The position numbers and the translations under genes are program-made. A model generated the notes under the pieces. The model saw nothing but the letters and a program-made list of their open reading frames with translations. It ran no database searches and was not told the DNA's origin. A stretch of DNA of 64,000 nucleotides from Stictocephala bisonia. Taxonomy: Eukaryota > Arthropoda > Insecta > Hemiptera > Membracidae. The stretch covers positions 9,548,717-9,612,716 of the forward strand of contig JAQJVL010000002.1 of assembly GCA_035578905.1 (NCBI GenBank). Reading direction: 5' to 3'. How positions within the stretch are numbered: the first letter of the stretch is position 1; the number at the start of each line of letters is the position of its first letter. This document shows positions 11,740 to 22,997 of this stretch, one piece after another.

Positions 11740-12962
11740 TTACAAATGTTGTTTAAACTGCTTTCCTCCATTTCTCATGCAGGCCCGTGCTCTCTTGCGC
11801 ATTTGTTGAGCTGTCACTTTTGTAGAGACTTCTTGGCACACTACTTCAGCAGCAGCAGTTATTCTCTCCCTCAGTTCTTGTTCTGTGTTGATAGGTGCAG
11901 AATAGACTTTTTGTTTCATCCATCCCCATACACAGAAATCCATGGGACTAAGGCCCGGCGATCTAGCTGGCCACGGTACGGTCCCACCCCGTCCAATCCA
12001 TGTAGGATAATTGAGCGTCAACCAGTGACGCACTTCTGCGGTGAAATGCAGTGTAGCTCCATCTTGTTGGAAAATGAGACTGTCTCTTTTTTCTTGGTTG
12101 AGATGGTCTACCAGCAAAGGGAGACTCTGCTGTAAAAAGTCCAAAAAGCGTTCCCCGTTAAAGTTTCCCTCGAAAAAATTTGGGGCAATAAGCGTTTCAC
12201 CTACTACCCCAACCCATACCATAATGTGAAATCTCCTTTGAAAAGATCGTTCTTTGGTTGTTCTTGGGTTATCTTCCGCCCACATGTGCATATTATGTGT
12301 ATTAAAGATTCCTTGTCTTGTAAATATGGCCTCATCTGTCCAAAGGATTCAAAGGAAGTCTTGAGCTTCAAGTGCTTGTACAGGCGTGAAGTGGTATTGA
12401 TGAAACTTGTTTCTATGAAGAATATCCAACACTTTTCACTGTGAAATATTTAGTTGAGCCACAATTTCCCTACTACTACTCTCTGGGTTTTCTTGAAAGG
12501 TATTTAGAATTTTGGAGCGGCCGTAGATAAGGGGCTAAGGTGCTGGCTTGCCACGCTGCCGGTCCGGGTTCGATTCCCGATGTGACCACTAATAGATTTT
12601 GCCCTGCCGCTCCCGTGGTTCGGAAGTTACGTAAAGCCGTTGGTCCCCAGGTTAAGTGTTAGAGAGGGCTCCTTAGCCCTAACTTCACCTGGTAAAATAA
12701 GACAAACTTTAACTTTTAACTTTAACTTTTAGAATCAATTCTTCAACACCTACATCATAATTAATGGACCTACCTCAGAAGACTTTCTTTGAACTTTTCC
12801 ACTTTCCACTAACCTCTGGTGGAGTCTAGTGAACACCTGTGGGCTGGGAGCTTTTCGATCTGGGTACCTTAAACTGTACTCTCTTTGCGCAGCAAGTGCA
12901 TTGCCGTTGCAAAATCCATAAACAAAATGCATTTCTACATATTCTCTTGTAGTGAACACCAT
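11740..12962 (-). pseudogene. Mariner-like transposase, broken
   Basis: The N-terminal part (12962-12750) encodes a DUF4817-like helix-turn-helix region (FCNGNALAAQREYSLRYPD). The C-terminal part (12291-11740) encodes the DDE domain. Visible catalytic acids are the D in LWTDEAIF (near 12330), the D in FQQDGATLHF and the D in GLSPMDF. The last two are separated by 40 residues, against 34 in classical mariners. The conserved WIGRGG and PWPARSPG blocks are present. Breaks: a frameshift near 12765, a SINE at 12511-12727, TGA at 12436-12438, and TGA with an apparent deletion at 12349-12351. The C-terminal ORF is intact only by chance. Product inactive. Confidence 0.88.
12511..12727 (+). mobile_element. 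SINE-C inserted in the transposase
   Basis: A tRNA-like head has an A-box region (12525-12547, GGGGCTAAGGTGCTGGCT) and a perfect B box (12567-12577, GGTTCGATTCC). A body follows (CCGTTGGTCCCCAGGTTAAG) and a CTTTAACTTTTAACTTT repeat tail. An 8-bp target duplication TTTAGAAT flanks it (12503-12510 and 12728-12735). Removing it plus one duplication rejoins the transposase reading ELIL...NTFQENPE, confirming the insertion. A second, older copy of the body lies at 53693-53840. Confidence 0.9.
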
Positions 12963-13756
12963 AATGCTACAGAACTGAATAACTTATACAGACCCGGTCT
13001 AAAGAGTAAACAGATAATGGATTCCAGTTTTCCTCTTGATAATGTTGCTTTAAAAGAAACTAACTTTTGTTAAACTAAGCAGGTAGTGGAATTTCCCAGT
13101 CATTAAGGACAACAGACAAAACTATTGATAAGGTTGGGGTGTAATGCCGGGTCTAAGAATTGTGGTAAAACCCCATTCGTCCCTGATTTACATGTGTTTT
13201 TAATCACATAACGTTATTTGAATGTCCAGTCCTAGTTGCTGGCTAGTAAGAGTCTTTCAATTTTTTAACCACTCTGTGTTTCTTTCTATTCAAATAATAA
13301 TAAAAAATGGACCATTGTACAATAATACAAACAAAAGCATATCACTGGAAAGAACATTAAATTATGCTGTTTTCTGTATAGCTTGACACATTATATCCGT
13401 TACCATAATTTGGTATCTACGCGTAAAACATTGTTTAAAATTTTACAAAAACATAATTTTTGCTTTAAAGCATTATTTTTAGTACCAAAATTAATTTATG
13501 CAGGCTACTTGCTCATTATTCTTGTTAAAAATTTAATGTAGATTTCAAAAATGGTGTCATAGTTTAAAAAATATGATCTTTTGAGTAAGTAATAAAGCTT
13601 TTTTATGGTTAGGTCCACGATTTAAAAAAACATCTTAATTTGAAAATACCACACTAACCATTTGGCATATAAAACTGAAGATTGCGTTTTTAAGTAGCCC
13701 CAAGCATATAGTTTAAGCCCTTAAATTTTTAAACACCACGTACCATTCACCCTGTA

Positions 13757-15149
13757 TTCTGAAAAATGTCTGTGAATAAAACTCAATATGGAAAACAATA
13801 TTTACACAACAATAAAAACAATTGAAAAAAGCGCAATGTTAAATTTAAAATACAGAAATTGTATAAAATTAGCTATACAGATACCAAATACAAAAATTCA
13901 TTTTTGAACACTATCATTAATTATGTAAAGATATCATTTTTAAATGTTATTCCTAATTAGTTTCACATTAGTAAAGATTCAACATACTCTTATCGTTATG
14001 TAAACCTTTGTGTTTTTTTACTTATAGCACTAACTACGATATTAATTGGAAGACATGACTTCTGAGGGGGAGAGGGAGGGGGCGTAAATTATTCCCTCAG
14101 GATCGGTGCTAAATTGGGGCCCTGCAGCAGGTGTCAGGTGTGGCCTCAAGACAGAGTATAGCAGATTATTGCACCCTCTTCCCACCAACATAGCCATCTT
14201 TTAATATTGAGCGTGTATTTATTCCAGGGAAAATATATCCGCAGATATCAAGTACATTCAAAGTTATATAAACCCCCGGAAAAAATTGGAACAATGATAA
14301 CTACAATAAACATGATGGGATCTATATTTTTACCATTTATGCTAAAGTATGTCTGACATTTACGTATCCCATTTTTAGTATAAATTTATTGATCGTATAA
14401 AGTGACAAGTAAAGAAAATTAAATGAAATAAACTTTTTACAGTTTAATATAACATCACGCTGAGTTTCAAAAACCTCTACCCATATTTAAAGTATACATT
14501 ACACATAAATGTCAATTAAACCTTTTGAAAATAAATGTACATATATACAATGAAAAAAATCTTTATAAAAAATTGATGTATGTTTAAAAAAATTAATTAA
14601 TAATGTTACAATTATTCGTTTTTTCTAAATTTCTACGTTAATTTTCAATCCCAAATAACACATAAAATAGTTTGAGCATCGTTTTAAGGTTTTATCAACT
14701 GTTGACAATCATTTCTATTTTTTTAATAAGTATTATTCAAATTATACCTATAGTTGTTATTAAAGATATTATTATTGAACGTTTTCGTACTTAACTTACT
14801 GCTTATTAGATAAAGAGGGCATTGAAGTAACCTTTTGATATTGCTCGTAATATTATTTAATAGCATGTTATTATTTTCACAGGAGTTGGGTCATAGCCGT
14901 TATTTTTTAGCAAAGTTGATTGAATTAAACAAAAAGGACCTTTGTTATATGCCAAAAGACTATTCATTTTCCAACACTGAACCTAAAAACAAAACAGACG
15001 TATGTAACATTGAATTCAACAACGTAAACATTTATTAATAGTTAACACAGAGAAGAGAGAAAAAAACGTCGCTTTATTACGACAACAGGGAACTCCTTTG
15101 GGAGTTATTAATATATTTAAACTGATGTATATCTTTATATATCTGTATT
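13757..15149. other. AT-rich DNA with one G-rich patch
   Basis: A patch at about 14060-14190 (GGGGGAGAGGGAGGGGGCG, then GGGGCCCTGCAGCAGG) stands out by GC content but has no long frame. A 67-codon plus-strand frame at 14835-15038 lacks splice or family support. Confidence 0.4.
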
Positions 15150-15305
15150 AATAATTATTACTACGTTTATCCTTGTGGATTTGTGGGTATAAAGGGAGGG
15201 ACTGACAAGGTGCTGGCCCTGACATCGCATGGCAAAGTGGAGAAATAACTACTCAACACACATTCAGTGCACTATTGGATGTGACCTCTTTTTCTTTCTT
15301 CTCTG
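15150..15305 (-). repeat. D repeat, minus orientation
   Basis: The reverse complement reads GAGGTCACATCCAATAGTGC, TGAGTAGTTATTTCTCCACT and AGCACCTTGTCAGTCCC, matching the D repeats at 16680-16990 and 35880-36080. It faces the copy at 16680 across the 895-bp foldback element. Confidence 0.65.
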
Positions 15306-15747
15306 TTAGTATAAAAAATGTTATTTTTTGGTTGTAGTAGAGCAAACATTATAATAAAAACATAAATTATAATGAATCTACTTTCTGCTTTCAGAACGAA
15401 TGTAAATAATGAATAGCAGTATATAATAATAAGACGTAAGATAACGAAGAACTCCAGAACAACGTTTCTAGCTTTAGTAATTAACGGTTAGGTAAGTGCG
15501 CTCTTTGACTGTATAACAGTGACTTAATTAATGATAATAATGATTTTTTTCATCCATTTTTACAAATATAAAAAAACAATAATACGGCCAGTAAATAACT
15601 GACCACACTTACAAGTATTTGTGGCCAGTAAAAAATTATTTACAAAATACTAAAAAACTGTACGAGGTTAGTTAATAAAAAATTAACTTCTGAATCAAGG
15701 GATTTTAATAATAGTAATGTGTGAACAGTAAAACGTATTATGATATA

Positions 15748-16642
15748 GAGGGTGATTTAAAAGTAAGTTGCACCCCCCTTTAGCTTTTTTGTTATTTTAG
15801 ACATGTGAAATCCGTTTGTGGTAATTTTATTGTATTAAAGTGGCTAGATTAATAATAATGGCTTTCAAATGTTTGATCCTCAAAGATAATGGGGGTAGGG
15901 GTCTCAAAATGTTCAAAAAGCACTTATAGTCTTGTAACATAACATAATTTTAAAGGCCTTAGCTAGCCAATAAAAAATGCACTTACAGATTTGAAATCGG
16001 ACAACACTACAAGAAATGGCTGCCTCTCAAAGATTGGACCCTCAGGGGAAAGAGGGAAGGGGGTAACTAAACATTTTACAATAGGATTTATAGTCTTGTA
16101 GCATATTATGTGAAGGTCTTGGTTAGCTAGTAAAAAGTAAATTCAATATTTGAAATGGTTAAGTAGTATTTTAATAAATATTTTAAATACGCATTTTCCT
16201 CAACGTTAGAATCACAATGAAGCTCAGTCACGTTTGGGGCTGCCATGTCTTGTAGAGTTTTCCGATTTGAAATACTTAGGTTCATTTTTTATAGGCTAAA
16301 CACAACCTTAAAATGATATGTTACAAAACTTCCAGTGAGATTTGAAAAATATTGAGTCCCCCCACCCACTTACCCCTGAGTTTAAATCTTTGAGAGGCTG
16401 CCATTTCTTGTAGAGTTGTTCGATTTCGAATCGGTAAGTGCATATTTATTGGGTAAGACCTTTAAAATGATAAGCACTATTTTAAAGTAAAGTATTTGAG
16501 TTACCCCCAACTCCCTTCCCCCGAGGGTAAAAAATCGAAAACCATCATTCCATGTATCTTGTAAGGTTACTGCAAACATATTTCACATATCTAAATTAAC
16601 AAAAAGGTTAGGTTGCTTGCAACTTACTTTTTAATCACCCTG
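15748..16642. mobile_element. 895-bp foldback/MITE with internal inverted repeats
   Basis: The ends are GAGGGTGATTTAAAAGTAAG (15748) and CTTACTTTTTAATCACCCTG (16642), flanked by TA (15746-15747 and 16643-16644). Inside, a ~160-bp unit appears twice in direct order in the left arm (about 15850-15985 and 15990-16170) and twice inverted in the right arm (about 16225-16375 and 16380-16560). Its marks are TCTCAAAGATTGGACCCTC, TAGTCTTGTAACAT and AAATGGCTGCC. There is no transposase. The TA site and CAGGGTG-like tip suggest mobilisation by a Tc1/mariner enzyme. Confidence 0.8.
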
Positions 16643-16679
16643 TATATTATATTTTTGCTCACTTGAAATGCGGAATAAC

Positions 16680-16990
16680 TCATGTTATATTCTGCACAAG
16701 GAGGAAGGGAACAGAGGTCACATCTAATATGCGCTGAATATGTGTCGAGTAGTGACTTATTCCACCACTTTCCTAAGGGATGGCCGGGCCTGCACCTTGT
16801 GAATAAAATTTATTCCACAAAATAAATTTCCTTCCTTTATTACTCCCATATCCTTAAGGATACACTTAGCAACTATGACTAAATTTGTATATAAATGTAG
16901 ATTAGTTGTTACTGCCTCTGAGGCGTTCGTTGTGGCCAAGAAAGCTAAGGTAGCTTTCTTTGTGGTTGTAAGCAGATAAGAGTAGATACG
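16680..16990 (+). repeat. D repeat
   Basis: Contains GAGGTCACATCTAATATGCG, GTCGAGTAGTGACTTATTCC, CCGGGCCTGCACCTTGTG, TATCCTTAAGGATACAC and GAGGCGTTCGTTGTGGCC. The last blocks recur at 35990-36065. The minus-strand ORF (16757-16993) is a shadow. The CCTGCA and GAATAAAATTTAT segment faintly resembles the body of the SINE at 22205-22370. Confidence 0.6.
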
Positions 16991-17394
16991 CAAGACTTGG
17001 TATTTAATATTTACTCATTCTAAATGGGAATACTACAAGCACTTCACATGTACAGTTCTGCTTCTTAAAAGCTGACTTAGATCGACTAAACCAAATAAAA
17101 TCAGAAGTATTCCACGTAGTTCAAATTTTAAAAATACTTTATATCACTTTTTTCCGAACCAATGCGGATTTATCAAACTCAGAAAGTAACCAGACTACAC
17201 AGTTCATCTTCGACTCTTCATTTTTTTAACATTCCTAATATCTGATATGAAGTTCGTGACATAAAAATTAAATTCACTTTTCCTATAAACGACAATCGAT
17301 TTCAAGAGATAGCACGTCATATTTTATTGTTTACATTTTCTCCTCTTCACTTTTTAAAATATTAAAATAATCTCAACGAGAGAAGTCTGGAATG

Positions 17395-17600
17395 TTAAAT
17401 GGTAGTCAGAGTTCGGGTGTCCGACTTGTTATTAGCTGAAAATCATGGTTCGGATTCCACATAAATTTGTTGGTCCCTTAGTCACCCTGTTAATTGGGTT
17501 TGAATAAATGACTCTTTAATTAGTAAAGATGACTACACTCGTTCGTCTACACTCATTCGCCCATATCTCAACAATCAGACTCTTAACAATGAATAATGAA
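17395..17600 (+). repeat. A repeat, 5'-truncated copy
   Basis: Starts at the GGTAGTCAGAGTTCGGGTGT block, continues through ATGGTTCGGATTCCACATAA and CACTCGTTCGTCTACACTC, and ends with the complete AATGAATAATGAATGGATA tail. Confidence 0.75.
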
Positions 17601-17739
17601 TGGATAAAATATTAAAAATAGGACAATTATTAAAAGTATTACAGTAATACATTAGTGAAAATAAACCCCACTTACTTTACCATACGTCAGATTCAATTTT
17701 AAATTACTATAAGACATATATACAACTTTATAAGGTACT

Positions 17740-18060
17740 AGCTGAACCCGGCGGACGTTGTCTCGCCTTTCATTTTTCATTGACATACCAAAATAAAGTA
17801 ATAAAAAGAATTATAGAAAAAACCATTATTTATTAAATGAGTGCAAGAGGGTAAACAATATTTTTGGTCTTCTTATTTGGTGTATAAATGTAAAGGTTTT
17901 TTGGTGAGCCTACTCTCGAGCAAGCGACGTAGAGCTGTCCATGTGAAAAACATGGATTACTTAAATTTATTGCGGCAACGCTCAATGACTGTCCTTGAGA
18001 TTTATTAATAGTTATTGCGAAAGCAAGTCACACAGGAAATTGGAGCCGTTTAAAACTACA
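17740..18060 (-). pseudogene. Helitron Rep/helicase C-terminal fragment
   Basis: The minus strand from about 18050 to 17880 reads LAFAITINKSQGQSLSVA followed by HGQLYVACSRVGSPKNLYIY. These are the closing motifs of the Pif1-family helicase in Helitron RepHel proteins. An in-frame TGA lies just before LAFAIT, and everything upstream (Rep domain and most of the helicase) is missing. The GAACCCGGCGGACGTTGTC segment below 17780 is probably the element's 3' non-coding end; a CTRR terminus with hairpin was not pinned down. Confidence 0.8.
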
Positions 18061-18104
18061 TTAAACCACACAGTCATATGTTTTTTGTAAACAATTCAGA
18101 TTCT

Positions 18105-18260
18105 CCATTTGAATAACATGGGATCTTTAGAAGCCCGTGGGGCGGGACCCTGTGGACGGATCTGCATCAAACTTCACAGAAACCATCTCGGGAGTATACA
18201 GGACAACATCCTAAAGTTTCATGGCGATCAGTTGGATGGTTTGGCAGCGCATAAACTTCA

Positions 18261-18300
<40 letters not shown>

Positions 18301-18312
18301 AACATCCTCTTT
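18105..18312 (+). repeat. Non-coding dispersed repeat with (TA)n
   Basis: Contains CTGTGGACGGATCTGCATCA, AAGTTTCATGGCGATCAG and GGTTTGGCAGCGCATAAA, then a TA dinucleotide run at about 18265-18298. From memory this wording is common beside non-autonomous insect elements. The 105-codon ORF through the TA run is not a gene. Confidence 0.5.
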
Positions 18313-18621
18313 TATAAATATAGATATAAACCCTCAATAAAATTACAGATGTTTGAAAAAAAATTCATTGAACAAGATCAACACTTGGAACAATACAGAC
18401 GAAAGTGTATTGTTGACTTAGTTTGAAGACATTGAAGCAGAACAAGGGTTTACGACCAGCTCTGTTGTATTTTATAGTTTATTTTATTTTCTCCCCGTTT
18501 TCCTCCACTTTACATTACATTAACATGTTTACATCTATACGGATGTAAACATTTCAGTAGTGTTCCATTAACAATGTTTCGAATAAATGATTATTATTAA
18601 TACCGTCGTACCAGTTTGGAT

Positions 18622-18776
18622 GGGGGGGGGGGTAAGTACCACCCTAAGGGCATGGGGTGTGTCAAAACTACCCTACGTGTACAATTTTATCTGGATCTTA
18701 GTCCCACCCATCCAGCCATACACCTTCAGTGGTATTGACCTACCCTCTCATCCATACATGTAAAATAGTATCAACC
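18622..18776 (-). repeat. Poly-G tract and two 36-bp minisatellite units
   Basis: An 11-nt G run sits at 18622-18632. From 18694 two consecutive 36-bp units (CCATACACCTTCAGTGG and CTCATCCATACATGTAAAAT) match, in reverse, the monomer of the large array at 37855-39252. Confidence 0.6.
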
Positions 18777-18779
18777 TAA

Positions 18780-19847
18780 GGAAATTTTTCTTGCGTAACA
18801 TATCAACTACTGTAAATAAAAAACACAGTAACTCACCTTTTTAATGAGTTAAAAAAAGTCTCATAAATTTTCGTTATAATTCATTATGTTTAACACTTTT
18901 ACACTATTTTAGCACTTTATATACTGTAAATCAATAGAAAATTTCGTTGTTATCGACTTAAACTACATGATGAAAGCTCGCCATTGTTTAACAACAGGGA
19001 ATGGAATCATACGGTTAATAATTAATTCTAAGTAATTTGAATCGTTATAAGAAAAATATTATTTAACGAAAAAGGTATAATCGAAAACAGTACTTTGGTT
19101 TTTTTAAAACTCTAACTGCACGAGCATTATCATGAGAATTTCAGACAAGCCTCTTTTAGGATTTTTGAAACAATTTAGAAACGAAAAAATGCTAGTTTTA
19201 TTCTTTTATATTAAATTTATTTCATAAATATCTATGATAACCTTCGCAATATTCAAACTATTTTTACAACAAAAGTAATTTGTGTACTGTATTTTAATAA
19301 TTTTTCTCATATTACTAAAACAATAGGTTTAGTAGTTTTATTCAAATGTTATTAAATTATTTTCTACATAAGAAATAAAGACTGTGTACTGCGACCCTTA
19401 AATCGTGAATGTGGGCCACTGTGGTAGGGAGATTTAGGGGGATTTGTTAGTTACATCATCTACTGTATCCATATATCAACAAAGCTTATTCTACTTTATT
19501 TCAAACAAGTTAAAAATGTAGAATAGGTATAATTTATTTAATTAAATTATTAATTTGTTTGTAATTTTAACCCTTCATGATGAATCAATTCGTCTAGGTG
19601 TATAACAGTTTTATAATTTTAATCTGATCATCCTGTTGGATGGATTTATTTAATTAAATTTAACATTACTTAATAATAATAAAAATAAATACTACAAAAT
19701 ATTTATAAAATATGCAAAAAGACCAATTTTTTCAAAATATAACGACTTTTATTAAGTAAATATAGAAATCATTTTATACTTATCGAATTATTTATGAATA
19801 ATGTACGATCAATACAGGAACTTGTCATATTTAGTAAAGTGAACAGA
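18780..19847. other. AT-rich DNA, no gene seen
   Basis: Long AT runs, no open frame of note and no recognisable repeat. Confidence 0.5.
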
Positions 19848-20056
19848 TAGCTCAAGCTACAAGAAGGAGGTAAGATGGACCCTGGCACATAAGATAAAAT
19901 ATGCCCGGTTGTAGATTTCTTATCAACCTCACGACAGAAAACGTTCCTTTTATCACCATTTTTTTGTGCAATATTACGCAGTGGGTGGGTCATAAACACA
20001 CATAATGACTATCATTGGTGTTATAAACCTTTAAAGAACAATCTCTGTACCTTTAC
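19848..20056 (-). repeat. Left arm of a 205-bp inverted repeat pair
   Basis: Runs from CTCAAGCTACAAGAAGGAGG to CTTTAAAGAACAATCTCTG. It is the reverse complement, with few differences, of 22793-22997. One frame (19999-19769, minus) is open and contains MTHPLRNIAQKNGDK; it is broken in the partner arm, so coding is doubtful. Confidence 0.8.
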
Positions 20057-20338
20057 CTTTTGACGATGCTATTTTTGAAATAGTGGTTCATAAATATCTT
20101 CTTTCATAACAGGAATAAGTTATAGGAAATATTCCTTTCCCATAAGCATTCTTCCTTCCTACAGGAAGTATTTTATTGAGCTTCATAAACAAAATTTATA
20201 TTAAAAGAAACCGTATCAAACTAAAAAAAAAGATTAATGCATTTTACAATTCCTAAACTTCTTTATATTCCGATTGATTATATATCAATCAAAACTTTGT
20301 TTGGATGTTACAAATACTAAATTTCTAAGAGGACCAGG

Positions 20339-20395
20339 GGCCGATCGGTCTAAGGCGCCAGGACTTCGTACCTTAGCTTCCACTCCAGGACTTCC
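20339..20395 (+). repeat. tRNA-like SINE head fragment
   Basis: GGCCGATCGGTCTAAGGCGC, then CAGGACTTCG, resembles the 5' half of a serine/leucine-type tRNA head with its A box. The B box has been lost (CCACTCCAGGACTTCC), so it is a decayed fragment rather than a tRNA gene. Confidence 0.4.
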
Positions 20396-20439
20396 ACTAA
20401 TAAGAATATATCAAACTACATGATTGGTGATACAATTAC

Positions 20440-21160
20440 TGCCCAGTTACTCAATTCCAAGTTTTGGGTGTCATTATTGACGAGAATTTAAAGTTTGACA
20501 TTCACATTGATACCGTGTGTAAGAAGATCAGTACAGGAATTTACATTTTAAAGAGCCTTTCGAAAATTGCTAAGTTAGACGTTCTTTTAGCTTCCTATTA
20601 TGGTGTAATTTATCCATTTCTTCATTACGCCGTTTCCTTGTGGGGTCATGAGAATGAAAGAACAAATTTTTTTTAAACAACAAAAACGCGTAGTTAGAGT
20701 AATTTTTTTAAAAACCCGTCTACTTCTTCTTGCAGATCTCTCTTTATAAACAATAAAGTTTTAACTTTTCCTTGTATTTATATTTATGCAGTCCTTGTTT
20801 TTGTTCATAAAAATTTAAATTTATTTCAAGATATAGAGTTAAATAATAGAACGTGTTATTCACTTAAAGAAAATAACAATTTAAACATTCCACGCCACAG
20901 AACAAGTTTTTTTTTTAAATCACCAACTGTACAATGGTGTTACCCTATTCAATTCACTCGCACCATCACTGAAAGTTGAAAAAGATCGTGTTTTGTTTGG
21001 AGGGGGGGTCATGAAAATACTGCAGAAAGAAGCTTTCTACAGTGTTAAAGATTATGTTTTGTTTACTAAAACTATGTAATTATACAGCTGTAAGGAATGT
21101 ATTACATTTATGACGCTATTGTACAATGTATTTATCGTAAAAAATAAAGATATTTGAGTT
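20440..21160 (+). pseudogene. LINE reverse transcriptase, 3' fragment
   Basis: The first part (20464-20676) encodes GVIIDENLKFDIHIDTVCKK and YGVIYPFLHYAVSLWG, the post-catalytic thumb region of Jockey/CR1/L2-like LINE proteins. After a frameshift, QQKRVVRVI and LTFPCIYIYAVLVFVHKNLN follow, then KEAFYSVKDYVLF near the C-terminus (about 21020-21070). The end is followed by a short UTR and an AATAAAGATATTTGAG-type tail near 21150. The catalytic domain is missing; this is a 5'-truncated, mutated copy. Confidence 0.8.
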
Positions 21161-21544
21161 CTGAGTTAGCTGGAGTAAGCACAGGTTGCCGGTCTTGACT
21201 GGATGTTTTTGTCGTAATCACCTTTCACTGCACCGATTCTCCCCTTACTTTGTCTGATAAGTTCCCGCCCGGATTAATATTCTATGGAGTGTGGGTAGAG
21301 CAAGGTTAAAAAGGAGGTCACCTCTACTTAAAAAGAAAAATAAATAAAGAAATCAATATAAAAAAATAGTTGTACGCAAACACTGAATATGGGGGTTAAC
21401 ACAGTAAACCGTAGGAAGACGGTTTGTCAAAACTTCTGAAATTTTACTCATTATCTGGACACGTAGAACTGACCTAGAAATGAGGATGTATGTGCAAGGA
21501 AATATTGGGATGGTGACATTTTTACGACCTATAAAGCGATAATC

Positions 21545-21905
21545 TCACCACTAGTGGCGCAGTAACTTACCTACATGGGGATATAGTGTTGTGGAGATTG
21601 TAGGCAATAGATACTATGCTCGGCCCTATTAATTCTAGCATGGCGTCTACTCAATGGTTGCCATCGACGTGAATACTACTAGAGAAAACTGGGGTGTACA
21701 TTTTAGATGGCAGTCAGGGTCCGGATGTTGTGTAGAGAATAGAACTGAGCACCAGGCTTGTCATTAGCTGAAAATTAGAATACTACTACTAGGTTCGGAT
21801 CCTCAATAAAACGGTACGACTCTTAGTTATTAGGGGCACTAGATATTGGGGTTTTAATGTATAAATCTTTTTAATAGTTGAACTTAATTAGTAACAAGGC
21901 TACAC
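21545..21905 (+). repeat. A repeat, lacking the last tail segment
   Basis: The head CCACTAGTGGCGCAGTAAC is one of the best-preserved A-box-like starts of the family. It continues through TTGTGGAGATTGTAGGCAAT, GCCATCGACGTGAATACTAC and GGTCCGGATGTTGTGTAG, and ends near AAGGCTACACAGG. Confidence 0.75.
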
Positions 21906-22204
21906 AGGTCTTCCACACGTATTATGTTCTCATATAATCATTTATATTACATACGCCTTCAAATATATCTAAGTATAAATACAAAATATTTACATAATGG
22001 TAAATTAGAACTTTTATTTGTTATTGTTACACTAAAATGGGACGAAAATGTATCATGAACAACTATAATAGTACAGGTAACGTAAATATTAAGATTGCCT
22101 TGTTCTTAAAAGAATTTTCCAGAATAGACAAAGTGAAAATAGATAAAAAAAAACAAGCTTCTTCCTATTAAAACTACGCTGACTTAAAAATAAAATAAAT
22201 AATT

Positions 22205-22370
22205 TGCCAGCGTGATGTGTTAAGGCTTCGAACTGCGGAGAGCCTTTATAAGGTTCGAATCCCCACTGAGCCAAGGGTCGGTACTTCACTCGTTGAATAA
22301 AATTCATGCACAGGCCTGCAGGCCCATGTGAACTGGTGAGTGAAGTTAAAATTCGTGAACATATGGCCAA
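22205..22370 (+). mobile_element. tRNA-derived SINE
   Basis: A-box-like CAGCGTGATGTGTTAAGGC (22208-22226) and a perfect B box GGTTCGAATCC (22252-22262) lie about 26 bp apart. The body CTCGTTGAATAAAATTCATG and CCTGCAGGCCCATGTG follows. The second half of the tRNA cloverleaf is not maintained, so it is a SINE rather than a tRNA gene. Minus-strand ORFs over it are shadows. Confidence 0.65.
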
Positions 22371-22792
22371 AGTGTATAGTTAAATTTATCGAACAAGAGT
22401 ACAAGAGACAACTAACTAGAAATAAAGACATAGTAAATAACCGAAAGAACTTAAACATTTATTAATTTCCTGAAAATCTAAATTATATAACTCATACACA
22501 GTAATGTAGTTTTGGTTTGAATACAGTATAATCGGTTTGCATACAATGCAGTTTTGGAATAGTAAAATACATTCAACCTTTTGTAGTTTAATAACTAATC
22601 GTTTGGTAGAAAAATGTTTAGGTACTGCAATAAAATACTTCTTGTTGGAAAGAAACATTGATTATATTGTCCACATTTTAAAGTCACCGTCTGGTTCTCC
22701 GTATAACTTATTCCTGTTACGAGATAAGATATTTATGCACCACTATTTAAAAATTGCATCGTGAAAAGGATTAGAGCTTAAAGAAAGAAAGA

Positions 22793-22997
22793 AAAGGTAC
22801 AAAGATTGTTCTTTAAAGGTTTATAACACCAATGATAGTCATTCTGTGTGTTTATGACCCACCCACTGTCTAATATTGCACGAATAATGGCGATAAAGGG
22901 AACGTTTTATGTCGTGAGGTTGATAAGCAATCTACCACTGGGCATATTTTAGTTTATGTGCCAGGTCCATCTTATCTCCTTCTTGTAGCTTGAACAA
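22793..22997 (+). repeat. Right arm of the 205-bp inverted repeat pair
   Basis: Runs from AGGTACAAAGATTGTTCTTT to CTCCTTCTTGTAGCTTGAAC and is the mate of 19848-20056. The whole unit is about 3.15 kb. The interior contains a LINE 3' end, an A repeat and a SINE but no transposase remains. Confidence 0.8.

Larger units (their letters stand above)
11125..13754 (-). mobile_element. Mariner-superfamily transposon with very long TIRs
   Basis: The ends are CAGGGTGAATGGTACG at 11125 and its complement ending CACCCTG at 13754. Each is flanked by TA (11123-11124 and 13755-13756), the target duplication of Tc1/mariner elements. The terminal inverted repeats are imperfect but can be followed for about 430-440 bp (11125 to ~11565 and ~13315 to 13754), far longer than the short TIRs of typical mariners. 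The 2630-bp interior carries a minus-strand transposase pseudogene interrupted by a SINE. The TIRs have diverged from each other, and the transposase is dead, so this copy is old. Confidence 0.9.

Noticed and set aside
11746..12444. Plus-strand ORFs across the mariner-like element
   Set aside because: Shadows of the minus-strand transposase pseudogene, which has the conserved DDE blocks.
22205..22280. Functional tRNA gene
   Set aside because: A and B boxes are present but the acceptor and T arms do not pair, and a SINE body follows.
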